64,000 nucleotides of DNA from Scolanthus callimorphus (Eukaryota; Cnidaria; Anthozoa; Actiniaria; Edwardsiidae): the NCBI GenBank assembly GCA_033964015.1, contig CM066912.1:14791399-14855398 (forward strand), written 5' to 3'. The translations under genes were made by a program, and so were the position numbers. The notes below the pieces were generated by a model. The model did not search any database, had not been told where the DNA came from, and worked only from the letters and a program-made list of their open reading frames with translations. Below are positions 1 to 11,214 of this stretch, piece by piece; the first letter of the stretch is position 1, and each line of letters begins with the position of its first letter.

Positions 1-352
1 TTGGCAAAGCAGGTTCAGCATCTCTCTATAAAAAAGAGACAGGCTTTCTATTTTGTAAAAGATTCGAACTTTTTACAGAGAAATCGTACCTAACTGTATA
101 TGGTTCAAGTATACGAATTTTGCGTGTAATATGGTAGTATTCTTACGTTGTAGAATGCCGGGATTTTTACTTTTAACAGCCCGGCGGTTCTTTACATAAT
201 TGATAAGATGAAAATTGTGCCCGTCTTTAATACTTGTGACAATCCCGGTTCTTTTACAGGATATATATTGTGCCCGTCTTTTTACGTAACATTCCCGGTA
301 AGTAAGAGTTGCCCTGATGAAGTCTTTTAATAAACAAAGCCGAACATTGGCA
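1..352. repeat. Degenerate 50-bp-unit sequence at window edge
   Basis: AT-rich sequence with scattered minus-orientation pieces of the unit that forms the arrays further right: 'CCCGTCTTTTTAC', 'AACATTCCCGG' and 'GATATATATTGTGCCCG'. No gene is visible. The element may continue left of the window. Confidence 0.6.
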
Positions 353-622
353 AGTGATTTTAACAATTATTCCTCGAGCCCGAAGGGCTCTGAGTCAATA
401 ACTATTGACTCAGAGGCCATGAGGTCGAGAGGAATAATTGTTTTAGTCAAATCACACTAGTACGTCAATTCGTATAGCCAAAAAATGTTTTTGTTCTGGT
501 CATTTGCCATTTTCTGGCTTTCAAATCCGGCACTTTTCGCTACTAGTAGGCTATAACTTATAGCCTACTAGTAGCTCAACCAATCAAAATGCAGCATTGA
601 TGATAGACCACTAGTGTGATAT
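353..622. mobile_element. Hairpin-rich MITE-like insertion
   Basis: Two nested palindromes. Positions about 364-440 form a stem (CAATTATTCCTCGAG with its complement near 430), with an inner GACTCAGA stem. Positions about 445-620 are bounded by ATCACACTAGT and its complement ACTAGTGTGAT, with a smaller CTACTAGTAGGCTATA palindrome inside. The insertion interrupts the 50-bp-unit sequence, which resumes near 640. No target duplication was resolved. Confidence 0.5.
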
Positions 623-639
623 GTTGTTATACTCAGTAT

Positions 640-1440
640 TCTGAATCGCCGGCTTTTTACAAGATATATATTGTGCCCGTCTTTTTACATAACAATCCCG
701 GCTTTGTTACACGATATATATTGCGCCCGTCTTTTTACATAACAATCCCGGTTTGTTACACGATATATATTTTGTAAAAAGCCTGGATTGTTACAACAAA
801 ACGGGATAAACACGGGCTACAGGAATGAGCGGGAGATATGCGATATTCTCAGCACAAGTTTTCCGACTAGTACTAGCCACATTTTGATAAGGAAATTTCT
901 TATTTAATATCAATACTGGAAAGACTATAAATAACCGGCAATCAAACCTTCAATAAAACATTTTCACACAGATGGGCGAGATGTTGCTTTGAAGATTCTT
1001 CGCGGCTTGAAGGCACCTTTATTTTGCCACATCCAGAAAAGAAGCTTTGCGAGGTGGCAAAACCTTAACTAGTCATGTAATGGATACCAAAGATAAAGAA
1101 TTTTCACATGACTATTAAGTAAAACCAATCGCAAAGTGATTACACAAATTTCTTGCTTGAACAATGAATCGATTACTGCAGTCTATACGCCAAACCGCAT
1201 CTCGAGTTGGTTAGCGAAATCAGCGAAATAGAACAATTACCTGTCTAAGTATCATTAACACGTTTCCTAATCCGCGAGTGTGAGTTTCCTGCTTGAATAT
1301 TTTACATGCTAGATACTACTGTGCATTTACTTTCTCGAGTAATCTTACTTCAGCAAATGCTAGTTCAAGGATTTTCCTTCATCTCCCATTCCGTTCCATT
1401 TTGATTCATTGCTAAGGGCTTTTCCCTGAACCTGCATATG
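640..1440 (-). mobile_element. Left inverted arm of foldback element
   Basis: The arm begins with minus-orientation 50-bp units (640-790) and runs into sequence that reads, with divergence, as the reverse complement of 3597-4250. Matched landmarks include GCACAAGTTTTCCGA and CTAGTACTAGCCACA here against TGTGGCTAGTACTATTCGG near 4165, and AAGGGCTTTTCCCTGA at about 1415-1430 against TCAGGGAAAAGCCCTTA near 3600. No coding frame is recognised, so this is probably a non-autonomous element. Confidence 0.65.
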
Positions 1441-1609
1441 TCAAAAAAAACTTGTTTTCAGTTTTTACCACTTCTGACTGACTGTTTACCGACACGTGCT
1501 TGCGTGGCTGTTATGTTTGCTGTCAAGTACGTTTAAGTCACTAAAGCTTAACTTCTAGTTTTGTAGCTCTACAGTGCTTTACAGGTCGAGTGGTAAGCTC
1601 TAAATATAG

Positions 1610-2583
1610 CTTTATTTTGTGGGAAAAGCCCTTACCAGTGAATAAAACTGCCCTTTCCGAATGGGGGACGAAACCTTTGTAGCTCACTCGAGCAGGTCAA
1701 TGCACAGTAGTGCCTAGATAACAATCAATCAGGAGTACGTACAATGTATAGAGTTTACAAAAACTTGATTTTAAGGTTTATAAAAAAAAAAGATAAATCA
1801 CACTCACGTTTACAAACACAAAACACAGAATGGGAAACTAATGTTGTCAAGGGCTACCACAACTGCCCTTTTGAAACAAGGATTGGGGACATATAAGTCG
1901 CGATGAGGCCCGGAAATTGGAGATCGAGGCCCGGCTTTTAAAGTAGTTGGCACTGAAGGAACTCTGAGACTGGGACAAAGCTGGGGATTGTGTTTTATCC
2001 CATTTTGTTCATGTTTATATCAATTCATTAAATGAAAATACTATTTACGAGACACTAAAAGCTGAATAATTTATAGTTTCCCGATTAGATAACACTGAAC
2101 AGAGTGCATAGATAGCGTAGCCCCGAATTCTGACACGTATTATTTTTTATCGAACTAGATCGAACTGGATCGAACGTTCCGAGGAAGATTGTACGGTCTA
2201 GTTCGGAGATCGTACTCACCCAAATTCTAGAGTTCGATCCGGTTCGATCTCAAAAGAGCTCGAACCGTATCGAACGATCCGCGTTCGATCCGGTTCGAGC
2301 TCTTTTTAAGTTCCATTTGGTTCAGACGACACGCCGGGTCATCAAGTAGTTTTCTAGCTGTGGCGATATCGAAACGATGCTTTAAGCCGTGAAGGGTTTC
2401 AAACCAACATTTCGCCTTTATTGAGGGTTGACTACCGGTAATTTATAGTCTTTCCCGAAAAAGGCATAAATAGAAGAAAGATCAAAATGTGGCTAGTACT
2501 ATTCGGAAAACTTGTGCTACGAAAATCACGCAAATCTCCCGTTTAATTCCTGCAGCCCGTGTTTGCCCGTTTTGTTATGTAAC
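1610..2583 (+). mobile_element. First right-hand arm of foldback family
   Basis: Resembles the arm at 3597-4240. It starts with GGGAAAAGCCCTTACCAGTG (compare 3604), shares 'CAATGCACAGTAGTGCCTAG' (compare 3690), and near 2340-2575 repeats the CATCAAG...TAGCTGTGG...GATATC block seen near 3985-4095. It ends by entering the 50-bp array at 2583. The middle (1740-2330) differs and holds a separate repeat block. Positions 1441-1609 between the arms show nothing recognisable. Confidence 0.55.
2145..2315. repeat. TCGAACCGGATCGAAC palindromic repeat block
   Basis: About seven close variants of GATCGAACYGGATCGAAC on both strands, separated by 10-30 bases, forming many overlapping hairpins. No coding frame. 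It looks like a compact palindromic MITE or a recombination-prone cluster inserted in the arm. Confidence 0.6.
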
Positions 2584-3595
2584 AAACCCGGCTTTTTAAA
2601 AATATATATCGTGTAACAACCCGGGATTGTTATGTAAAAAGACGGTCGCAATATATATCGTGTAACAAACCGGGATTGTTATGTAAAAAGACTGGCTCAA
2701 TATATATCTTGTAAAAAGCCGGGATTGTTATGTAAAAAGACGGGCTCAATATATAGTCTTGTAAAAAGCCGGGATTGTTATGTAAAAAGACGGGCTCAAT
2801 ACATATCTTGTAAAAAGCCGGGATTGTTATGTAAAAAGACGGGCTCAATATATATCGTGTAACAAACCGGGATTGTTATGTAAAAAGACGGTCGCAATAT
2901 ATATCGTGTAACAAATCAGGATTGTTATGTAAAAAGACGGGCTCAATATATATCGTGTAACAACCGGGATTGTTATGTAAAAAGACGGTCGCAATATATA
3001 TCGTGTAACAAATCAGGATTGTTATGTAAAAAGACGGGCTCAATATATATCGTGTAACAAACCGGGATTGTTATGTAAAAAGACTGGCTCAATATATATC
3101 TTGTAAAAAGCCGGGATTGTTATGTAAAAAGACGGGCTCAATATATAGTCTTGTAAAAGCCGGGATTGTTATGTAAAAAGACGGGCTCAATACATATCTT
3201 GTAAAAAGCCGGGATTGTTATGTAAAAAGACGGGCTCAATATATATCGTGTAACAAACCGGGATTGTTATGTAAAAAGACGGTCGCAATATATATCGTGT
3301 AACAAATCAGGATTGTTATGTAAAAAGACGGGCTCAATATATATCGTGTAACAAACCGGGATTGTTATGTAAAAAGACGGTCGCAATATATATCGTGTAA
3401 CAAATCAGGATTGTTATGTAAAAAGACGGGCTCAATATATATCGTGTAACCGGGATTGTTATGTAAAAAGACGGTCGCAATATATATCGTGTAACAAATC
3501 AGGATTGTTATGTAAAAAGACGGGCTCAATATATATCGTGTAACAAACCGGGATTGCTATGTAAAAAGACGGTCGCAATATATATCGTTATCAAA
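2583..3595 (+). repeat. 50-bp tandem array, about 20 units
   Basis: Head-to-tail units of about 49-50 bp, each with GGGATTGTTATGTAAAAAGA, then CGGGCTCAATATATAT or CGGTCGCAATATATAT, then TTGTAAAAAGCC or CGTGTAACAAACC. Successive GGGATTGTTATG motifs fall at 2721, 2771 and 2820. Variants alternate in blocks and a block of several units is itself repeated, indicating higher-order amplification. Open frames here are only by-products of the repeat. Confidence 0.93.
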
Positions 3596-3596
3596 G

Positions 3597-4240
3597 CAGG
3601 CTCAGGGAAAAGCCCTTACCCGTGAATAAAATTGCCCCTTCGGATAGGAGATTAAACCCTTGACTGTAGTAAGATCACTCGAGCAAGCCAATGCACAGTA
3701 GTGCCTAGTATGTATAACAGGCCGAAACTCACACACGTGAATTAAGAAACTTGTGAATGACATTTGGACAGAAAATTTATTTTATTTCGCCAACAATTCG
3801 AGATGCGAGGTATAAGCGGATTTGCTCATGAGTAATTGATTCATGTGTTCAAGCAGGATATTTTGTGTAATCACTTTGCGATTTGTTTGCTACAGTTATC
3901 TAAAATTTGCTCATCTTTGGCATCCATTGCATTACTTATATTAGTGACTAGTGAAGCTTTTAGGCTCGCAAATCTTCATCAAGCATTTGTTTTTTAGCTG
4001 TGGTGATATCCAAACGGTGCTTTTTAGCAGTGAAGGAATTTTAAAGCAACATATCGCCCATGTTTGTGCAAGTTGATTGTCTGTAATTTATAATCTTTCC
4101 AGTATTGATATTAACTACTAAACTTCCTGTAGAAGGAAACGCATTAATAGAAGAAAGATCAAATTGTGGCTAGTACTATTCGGAAAACTTGTGCTGCGAA
4201 AATCTCCCGTTTATTTCCTGTAGCCCGTGTTTATCCCGTT
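3597..4240 (+). mobile_element. Second right-hand arm of foldback family
   Basis: Reverse-complement partner of the left arm at 640-1440 and direct relative of 1610-2583. It lies between the main array and a shorter 50-bp array (4240-4440). Landmarks include CTCAGGGAAAAGCCCTTA near 3600, GTAATCACTTTGCGATTTG near 3866 and GTGGCTAGTACTATTCGG near 4165. No gene is recognised. Confidence 0.6.
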
Positions 4241-5180
4241 TTGTTATGTAAAAAGACGGGCTCAATATATATCGTGTAACAAACCGGGATTGTTATGTAA
4301 CAAGACGGTCGCAATATATATCGTGTAACAACCGGGATTGTTATGTAAAAAGACGGTCGCAATATATATCGTGTAACAAACCGGGATTGTTATGTAAAAA
4401 GACGGTCGCAATATATATCGTGTAAAAAGCCGGGATTGTTGGATCTTGGCTGAATATATATTTGCAAAAAGCCAATATTGTTACGGTGTATAAAGCCTGG
4501 CTTTTTACATAAAAAGCCGGGATGTTTACACGATATATATTATGACTGGATTGTTATGTAAAATGCCAGGCTTTTTACATGTAAAAAGCCGGGATTGTTA
4601 CAATATATATTTCGTAACAAGCCAGGCTTTTTATGTAAAAAGCCGGTCTTGTTACATGTAACAAGCCAGGCTTTTTACAACCGATATATATTTATAATTT
4701 GTGACCGATATTTTACATAACAATCCCGGTTCTTTACACGATATATATTGTGACTGGCTTTTTACATAACAATCCAGGCTAAATATATATTTGTAAAAAG
4801 CCAGGATCTTTATGTAAAAAGCCGGGATTGTTACGGTGTAAAAATGAAGGCTTTTTACATAACAATCCCGGCTTTTTACATGATATATATTGTGACTGGC
4901 TTTTTACATAACAATCCAGGCTAAATATATATTTGTAACAAGCCAGGCTTTTTACGTGTAAAAAGCCAGGATTGTTACGGTGTATAAAGCCGGGCTTTTT
5001 ACGTAAAAAGCCGGGATCTTTACAAGATATATAATATGACTGGATTGTTTTGTAAAAAGCCAGGCTTGTTACATGTAAAAGCCGGGATTGTTACAAATAT
5101 ATATTTTGTAAAAAGCCAGGCTTTTTATGTAAAAAGCCGGGATTGTTACATGTAACAAGCCAGGCTTTTCATTTTCAGCC
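4240..5180. repeat. Short 50-bp array grading into scrambled units
   Basis: 4240-4440 holds about four orderly plus-orientation units. From 4440 to 5175 the same parts (TGTAAAAAGCCGGGATTGTTA and its complement, with ATATATAT spacers) occur in both orientations with irregular spacing, giving many inverted pairs. Positions 5180-5480, which follow, hold nothing recognised. Confidence 0.85.
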
Positions 5181-5484
5181 ACGATTTATACATGACATAT
5201 ATATATACCCGATAAATGTTTTATAGCAGCTCGCCAGCAGATATCCTTCACAGCCACAATTTATAACCCAGCTGGGAGTCGCACCCAGTCCTCACCACAC
5301 ATAATCGTGCAGCGTGTGCCCTAGTACACCACTGGATGTTCATAAATCGTAGCATTGTGTTTTCTCTCTATGTTCCCCATAACACGCACTAGACTTTACT
5401 CTATGCTATTCTCCACGATTGTTATGATATGCCGGTGCTTCTACAAATCTAGAGTATAAAGTTAACTGCGATAAACGACGAGAC

Positions 5485-5945
5485 TCGTAACTCTAATAAC
5501 TAGTGACTCTAAGGTAACTCGTGACTCTAATATATCTCGTGACTCTAAGGTTACTCGTGACTCTAACCTAACTCATGACTTTAACGTTATCGTGACTCTA
5601 ATGATCGTGACTCTAAGGTTCCTCCGTAACTCTCTAAGGTAACTCGTAACTCTAACATACGTCGTGACTCTAAAGGTAACTCGCGACTCTAAGGTAACTC
5701 GTAACTCTAATATACGTCGTGACTCTAAAGGTAACTCGTGACTCTAAGGTTACTCGTAACTCTAATATAAGTAGTTACTCTAAAGGTAACTCGTAACTCA
5801 AATATAACTATATACTAGTTGGTTTATACTAAAACAATTAGACCTCTCGTCCTCATGTGCTATGATATCAATAGACCATTCTAAGGTAACTCGTAACTCC
5901 AATATGTCTTGACTCTAAAGGTAACACCTAACTCTATGGTTACTC
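5485..5945 (+). repeat. GTGACTCTAA minisatellite, left part
   Basis: Short units of roughly 17-20 bp reading GGTAACTCGTGACTCTAA with variants (TATACGTCGTGACTCTAA). About 20 units to 5800, a non-repeat gap at 5810-5875, then a few more units to about 5945, where a LINE fragment interrupts the array. Confidence 0.88.
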
Positions 5946-6310
5946 TAGGGGCGACTGGTCTAGTGTCTCTCAATGATAGAAGGCAACTACTAAGTGAGCG
6001 ACTCTTTAATGAAATACACCAAGATAGTAACCATAAGTTGCATAACCTTTTACCGACTCGTAATAATTGCAACCGTTTGAGGCGTAACCGCACTTTTAAT
6101 TTGCCTCTGTGCAAAACGGCACGGTTTCGAACAAGTTTTATTATCCACAACGCGGCTAAGATGTAAATATTTCGAATTTTTATTGTAATTAACTAGTTTT
6201 TAAACCTTTTATTATCATTCTTGTATATAGTATTTTATTTATTTGTATATTTTATGTAAATTTTCCGGTATTCAGCTTTCTGGCTGCCAAGGAAATTTTA
6301 ATAAAGCTAT
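5935..6310 (+). pseudogene. 3' end of a LINE (non-LTR retrotransposon)
   Basis: An open frame at 5909-6166 encodes a peptide whose part from about 5960 resembles the C-terminal tail downstream of reverse transcriptase in jockey/CR1-type LINEs, known from memory of the family: SLNDRRQLL, then HKLHNLLPTR, then FNLPLCKTARFRTSFI and a stop. No reverse transcriptase domain is present, so this is a 5'-truncated copy. The first codons are read from the flanking minisatellite. The AT-rich stretch after the stop ends in TTTTAATAAAG near 6300, a plausible 3' end. The minisatellite resumes at about 6318, so the LINE inserted into the array. The assignment rests on a short tail. Confidence 0.6.
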
Positions 6311-6317
6311 CTAAAAT

Positions 6318-6480
6318 ACTCGTGAGTCTAATGTAACTCGTGACTCTAAGGTTATCGTGACTCTAATATACGTCGTGACTCTAAAGGTAAAACGTAACTC
6401 TAATATAACTCGTGACTCTGAGGTTACTCGTAACTCTAATATAACTCGTGACTGAAAGGTTTCTCGTGAGTCTAATTAGT
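6318..6480 (+). repeat. GTGACTCTAA minisatellite, right part
   Basis: Continuation of the array beyond the LINE fragment, about eight units of CGTGACTCTAA/CGTAACTCTAATATAA. Positions 6481-7165, which follow, hold no recognised gene or element. Confidence 0.85.
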
Positions 6481-7165
6481 CCAGTCATTTTACGTGAATA
6501 ATAAAGCTAACCCAGAACAAATTGCAACAGTGCAAATCTCAACGGATTTAGACTCTATTATACTCACTTGATAACATATCAAAAGTCGTCCAAAATCCCG
6601 ATATGGCAACATCTCCAAAAAGGGATTTATTCAAAGCAATTGGAAACAGCTTTCTTCGCCATATTGGCTTTTGTTATTAATGAGGTTAACGGCACTTAGA
6701 GCTCTGCGCTGATAAAACTAGTTCTAGACTGTAACGCGTTACAGGTAAATATTCTAACGCTTTCCTTTACATAGAATGACCCCTTATTTAGAGTCTATTG
6801 ATGTTTGCCAACCGAATCCATTATTAAGAATTATTGAGTTGTTTATGGAAACGTGTTTCAAGATTCCTACAGTCAGGCACTGTATTGGACTTATGACATT
6901 GGAAATTTATCTTAGTCAAAGCATAGTTTGCAAAAATAACATACCTAACAAAGTATATATAACAAGAATGAGTCCATTTTAAACCACTAAAAATTTAAAC
7001 ACTTAGCTGGAATACTGTACAGTATAGCGAATATCAAAAGCTTCGCAAAACTAAGTGCGGCAAGACTCATTAATAACAAAGGGCAAGATGGCCGCGAACA
7101 AAAGAAAATTATCCCATAAAGTTTTCCTAATTTTCAGGATGTTGCCGTGATCGGATTTTGGACGA

Positions 7166-7655
7166 CTTTTACCCCAGTCTCACGTTGACCATGGTACCAT
7201 GGTTTTTCACTGTCAACCATGGTTTACCATGGTCGACCGTGCTTGAACCATGGTGACTGACTGTGGTGAACTTTTTGTATAGACCATGGTCCACAGTTGA
7301 CCATGGTCAAAATTATGAATTCCTTGATTTTAAGAAATTTATGTTTTATTGGCATGAAAACATCTCTATCAATTTAGTATACACATTTTAAAACTTTGTT
7401 TAGCATTTGTTTCTGTTTTTGAGTGTTTAAATTTATGACTTCAGAGATCATGGTCCACCGTGGTAGACCATGGTTAACAATCAACAAGTCATATTTACAA
7501 GAAAGTGATACTTCAAATGTTTATAGCATTTATTTGTACTGCCTACAATAGCAAGCGACTTTTTAAATGGACACTGATAATTTTTTTAAGATTCCCTGAG
7601 TGTTGACTCTGCAGAGAACATGGTCTACCATGATAGACCATGGTGAACACTCCCC
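7166..7655. repeat. CCATGG palindrome cluster, first site
   Basis: Dense ACCATGGT palindromes at about 7190-7312, with isolated ones near 7449-7475 and 7618-7652. The cluster starts just after CCCCAGTCTCAC; its complement GTGAGACTGGGG closes the related cluster near 18540, which suggests a shared element end. No coding frame. Positions 7656-8166 hold only a stretch at 7810-7935 resembling half of the MITE at 16394 (TAGCGAATTTCATATGACT). Confidence 0.7.
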
Positions 7656-8166
7656 CTGTCATATTTACAAAAACAGAATTAACTTTTAAACGGTTTGAAA
7701 AGTCAGTGCCTACAATTTAGTAGACAACGGTTAAGGGCGCTCACTGATAGGTATTTTAATTTTAATTGTTTTCGACTATACTTTGTATTTATTTTGTATT
7801 TAAGCTTATTATAGCGAATTTCATATGACTTTAGTGAAACAAATCGCAAAGTGATTCACCAATTCTGAATAAAACCTACAGGAATAATTTACAATGCAAC
7901 CAGCAGAGTAAATGTAGAGTCTGTATGACTGTTATAGTGAAACCAATAGGTGAAATGATTAGCGGCGAATAGTCCCTGAGATGGGAGGTTGATAAGACTA
8001 TCGACATGACGTGAGTTTTATCGAAATTTTAGTACATACCACAAATAAACAAGCAAAAAACGAAATCTGAATGATCCAATGCAGATTTCTACGGCTAATT
8101 AAGACAACTGGACAGCAGACTCATTTTAAAATATGCAAGATACAGAATGATATGAGCCCCGGACTA

Positions 8167-8315
8167 TAAAATGTTCCCTTCGATTTTGTCACATCAGCTC
8201 GTGTGGAATGTGAATGCGAAATGTGAGCCCGTCTGACCATCTCATACAAGAAGAGATCGCACGGAACAGCCTTAAACAATAAGATCTGCCATTAATTATA
8301 GGTGTGTGTGTGTAC
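8167..8315 (+). repeat. Dispersed direct repeat, copy a
   Basis: Shares GTGTGGAATGTGAATGCGAA, AAGAAGAGATCGCACGGAAC and a GT-rich end with positions 8850-8985, about 680 bp downstream, with several mismatches. Origin unknown; it could be a duplicated gene fragment. Confidence 0.7.
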
Positions 8316-8319
8316 TTAC

Positions 8320-8428
8320 TTTTCGGGTTTCCATTGAATATCAAAAATCCAAAAGTCCCCATGGGCTTAATAGGTACAGGAACTATAACGGATGGAAATT
8401 CGACACGTCTTTCCACTACTCCGGACAT
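8320..8428 (-). other. Possible first coding exon, unrecognised
   Basis: Minus-strand open reading from ATG (8428-8426) encodes 36 residues starting MSGVVERRVEFPSVIVPVPI. It runs to a good donor, AAAA|GTAAGTAC, at about 8319. Composition is protein-like rather than repeat-like. No downstream exon was identified and no family recognised, and the donor borders the dispersed repeat at 8167-8315. A chance frame is quite possible. Confidence 0.25.
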
Positions 8429-8849
8429 TTTGTTAGCTATGCAGCCAAGCCTCTGACCTGACTGGCTGACCCCAATACCGCAGGCTCATGCGACCGTTTA
8501 CATCGATTTGAATAAGCTGAAGAACTGGGTGGCAGATCGAGCTGAACTGTTCTCTTTTATTTAATCTTCACTATGGTTTTATTTAAGCTCAATTCAAACA
8601 GCCATTCATAGTAACAGTTCACAGTAGTATAAGTTTTTGGCGCGATCGAAGTCCAATGTAATTGCACAATGGCCAAGGAAGGTTCATCGTTCGATCACTA
8701 CACGCACGGGTACGTACGACCACTGAACATGTCATATTGCGAGTTTCTTAGTTTACCCAGGGAATTGTTAGAGAAATGGGAATTCTCTCTGATTTTTCTT
8801 TTCATTTCCCTGGCTTTCTTTAACGTATTGAGCAATATGCCGTTAATTA

Positions 8850-8985
8850 TTCCCTTCGATTTTGTCCAGCTCGTGTGGAATGTGAATGCGAAATGTGAGC
8901 CCTTCACACGATCTGATAAACAAGAAGAGATCGCACGGAACAACTTAAACAAGAAGTTCTGTCATTGATTATGTGTGTGTACTTT
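8850..8985 (+). repeat. Dispersed direct repeat, copy b
   Basis: Partner of 8167-8315. It overlaps a 99-codon plus frame at 8669-8968 with a hydrophobic centre (FSLIFLFISLAFF). I do not call that frame a gene, because its end is this repeat and no splice or family evidence supports it. Positions 8986-9304 hold nothing recognised. Confidence 0.65.
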
Positions 8986-9304
8986 CCAAGTTTCCTTAGA
9001 TATGGTTAGATCTCAAATTGAATAAGAGATTAAGGGCTGTGTTTGAACCCACGGCAGTTTGTCAGAGAAAGCATGTAACACAATGTTTCTGTGCACAATG
9101 TTTATGTTACTACTGAACTTAATTCAGACTTTGTTTTATTGACAGAGTGCACTGAGAAAGGACCTGATGCTGATAGATTGGGAAATGCCTGAGTTAATAC
9201 ATGTACCATCAGAGATGTGCTGATATGTTATAGAATAGAAGGCTCAGCGAAGGATTGGTCTGGATTGGAGTCTGAAGCTCCTTAACTGTATGCTACACAG
9301 TAAC

Positions 9305-9645
9305 CCGCACGAAAATGTCTGGGCTGACATGAGCCTGAATTCGGCCTGACAAATAAGCAGGACATTAGCCGAACAGAAGCATGACATGAGCCTGACGGAC
9401 ACTAGCGGGAACTAGAATGACACGAGCATGACACAGAGCAGGAAAAAGAGCGTGAACTAGCGTTGCAAGAGCCTGACAACATTTTCCCATCGAATGCGGT
9501 CCACGACCGTGACAAGAGCGTGAATAGCGCCTGACATAGCGGTACGGATCCATCATCGCCTCAGAAAAAAGCACGATATTATTGGTGCAAATCCATCATC
9601 ACATTGGCGCAGTCCGGCCTGAATACTGCCGGAATCCGACCGGAA
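9305..9645. repeat. Degenerate CATGAGCCTGAC repeats, left cluster
   Basis: About 15 loose copies of GACAYGAGCNTGAC spaced 10-20 bp apart, followed by CCGGCCTGAATACTGCCGG near 9613. The complementary motif GTCAGGCTCGTGTC is clustered at 11215-11465, so the two clusters face each other as imperfect inverted arms. Confidence 0.6.
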
Positions 9646-10079
9646 AACTACTACTTTTGACCGACTCGCATATTTCTTAATTTGATTGACTTGATTTTAT
9701 TGAATTCCATAAATTAATCAGGAAATATTTTACTGTTGAAACTGGGTGCATGCAAAGAAAATGTGTGTTTCGCATTAATATTGTCCTTCCTCAGTCTCAC
9801 GTATCCTCAGTCTCAAGTATCCTAGTTTAATATTCGTGAAATAATATTGCCCGAAAATCACGGAAACCGTGAACAGCTCTTTGCGCCTTAGATAATGAAG
9901 TTAGGTTTTCTCCTGTTAATAAAAGAACGCAACACATAGAGTTTATTTTACACGAACTTGGTATTGCGCGAGAGTAGATTGAATCACCGAGAAATTAAAT
10001 TAGTCCTATTTAACGTAGCGGATCCCCTTTTCCCGTTTCACATTTTTCGCGCGCATGTCATTATATTTGCCTACGAACG

Positions 10080-10380
10080 TTTATCAGCGGAACCCTGAGT
10101 GTTGTTTGCGTGAGTCGTCAAACACGCTGATGCGTGTGTGCTATTTACTTCACATTCATGATTCAAGAAAAATAACTACCCCAAAAATGCGGGTATCTAA
10201 TGTGATTGTTTCTTTACTAAAGCGATTTACACAGCGGAGCCGCGGGAGCGAGTGTTGTTCGCGTGAGTCGTCAGAACAAGCTGATGGTATCATACATTAC
10301 GTGTATGCTATTAACTATACTTCACATTCGAAAGACGAGAAAAATAACTAAGCCATGAATGCATGCATCTCGTGTGTTTT
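10080..10380 (+). repeat. Imperfect tandem duplication, about 150 bp
   Basis: GAGTGTTGTTTGCGTGAGTC near 10099 recurs as GAGTGTTGTTCGCGTGAGTC near 10250. Both are followed by a CTGATG block, a TACTTCACATTC block and GAAAAATAACTA. The stretch lies between the facing GTCAGGCTC clusters. Nothing else is recognised in 9646-11214 apart from a short inverted pair near 10595-10620 and 10750-10778. Confidence 0.6.
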
Positions 10381-11214
10381 TCTTTACACATTACAGTGTC
10401 ATTTCCTTATGAATTAGTGACAAGTTTCTTCTTATCTATCCGAAAAATGTAAGGGCCGTACACAACTATTTTTTAAATTTACAGTTGCCAGATTCGAATT
10501 TGCAATTTTTCAAACTGTCAATTATAAACGCTAGGCAATCACAATATCTTCAGTGTTTGCCTGCCATATCCACTTTTATTTATGATACAAATGTAAGCCC
10601 TAAGTACATACGCCGCTCTTAAACAATGTTTTTTGTCCATCTGTCGTCTGCTTGTGGTAGCAACTATTCTAAATCAAACAGGGAATGTAGAATCAATTTC
10701 AACGCCGCGAGTTTCGAGTATTTCATGGTAACAGTTTGGTACGGCTCATGATAAGCGGCGTATGTACAAGGCCTTAGATTGTTAGGTACAAGGCAAAGTA
10801 CGCTCTTACCTTTTTCTCGACCTTCAAAATAGTTCCTATGAGCGTCTGCTTCAAGCATGCTTTCCAATCCGACTCAACTGCTTTGGGCCTCGAAACTTAA
10901 ACTTTTCACAAGGACTCTAACCATTTTGTCGAACTCGAAGTACACACAAGCGAAATGTGTTTGGTTATTATTTGTTAAGCTGAACTTTTATGCCATCTAG
11001 CTACAGCAAGACCTTTCAGTAAAACCAGAAGCGTGACTCTCCCATTGCATCGCGCTTCGTTTTTCACGAAATAACTGAAAATCGTTTATATGTCCGCCAA
11101 AGTGGCACTGTAATTAAATAGCATGCTATGTTATGTTTAATAAAGAAACAAACGGTTATCTCAGAATGTCAAATATGCACACGCAACACACTGCAAACGT
11201 ATTGTCAGTGTGGT

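Noticed and set aside
2630..2848. Repetitive peptide frame PSFYITIPAFYKI
   Set aside because: A product of the 50-bp tandem unit, not a repeat protein gene.
2583..3595. CRISPR-like regular spacing
   Set aside because: There are no unique spacers; the whole 50-bp unit repeats, and the sequence is from an animal genome.
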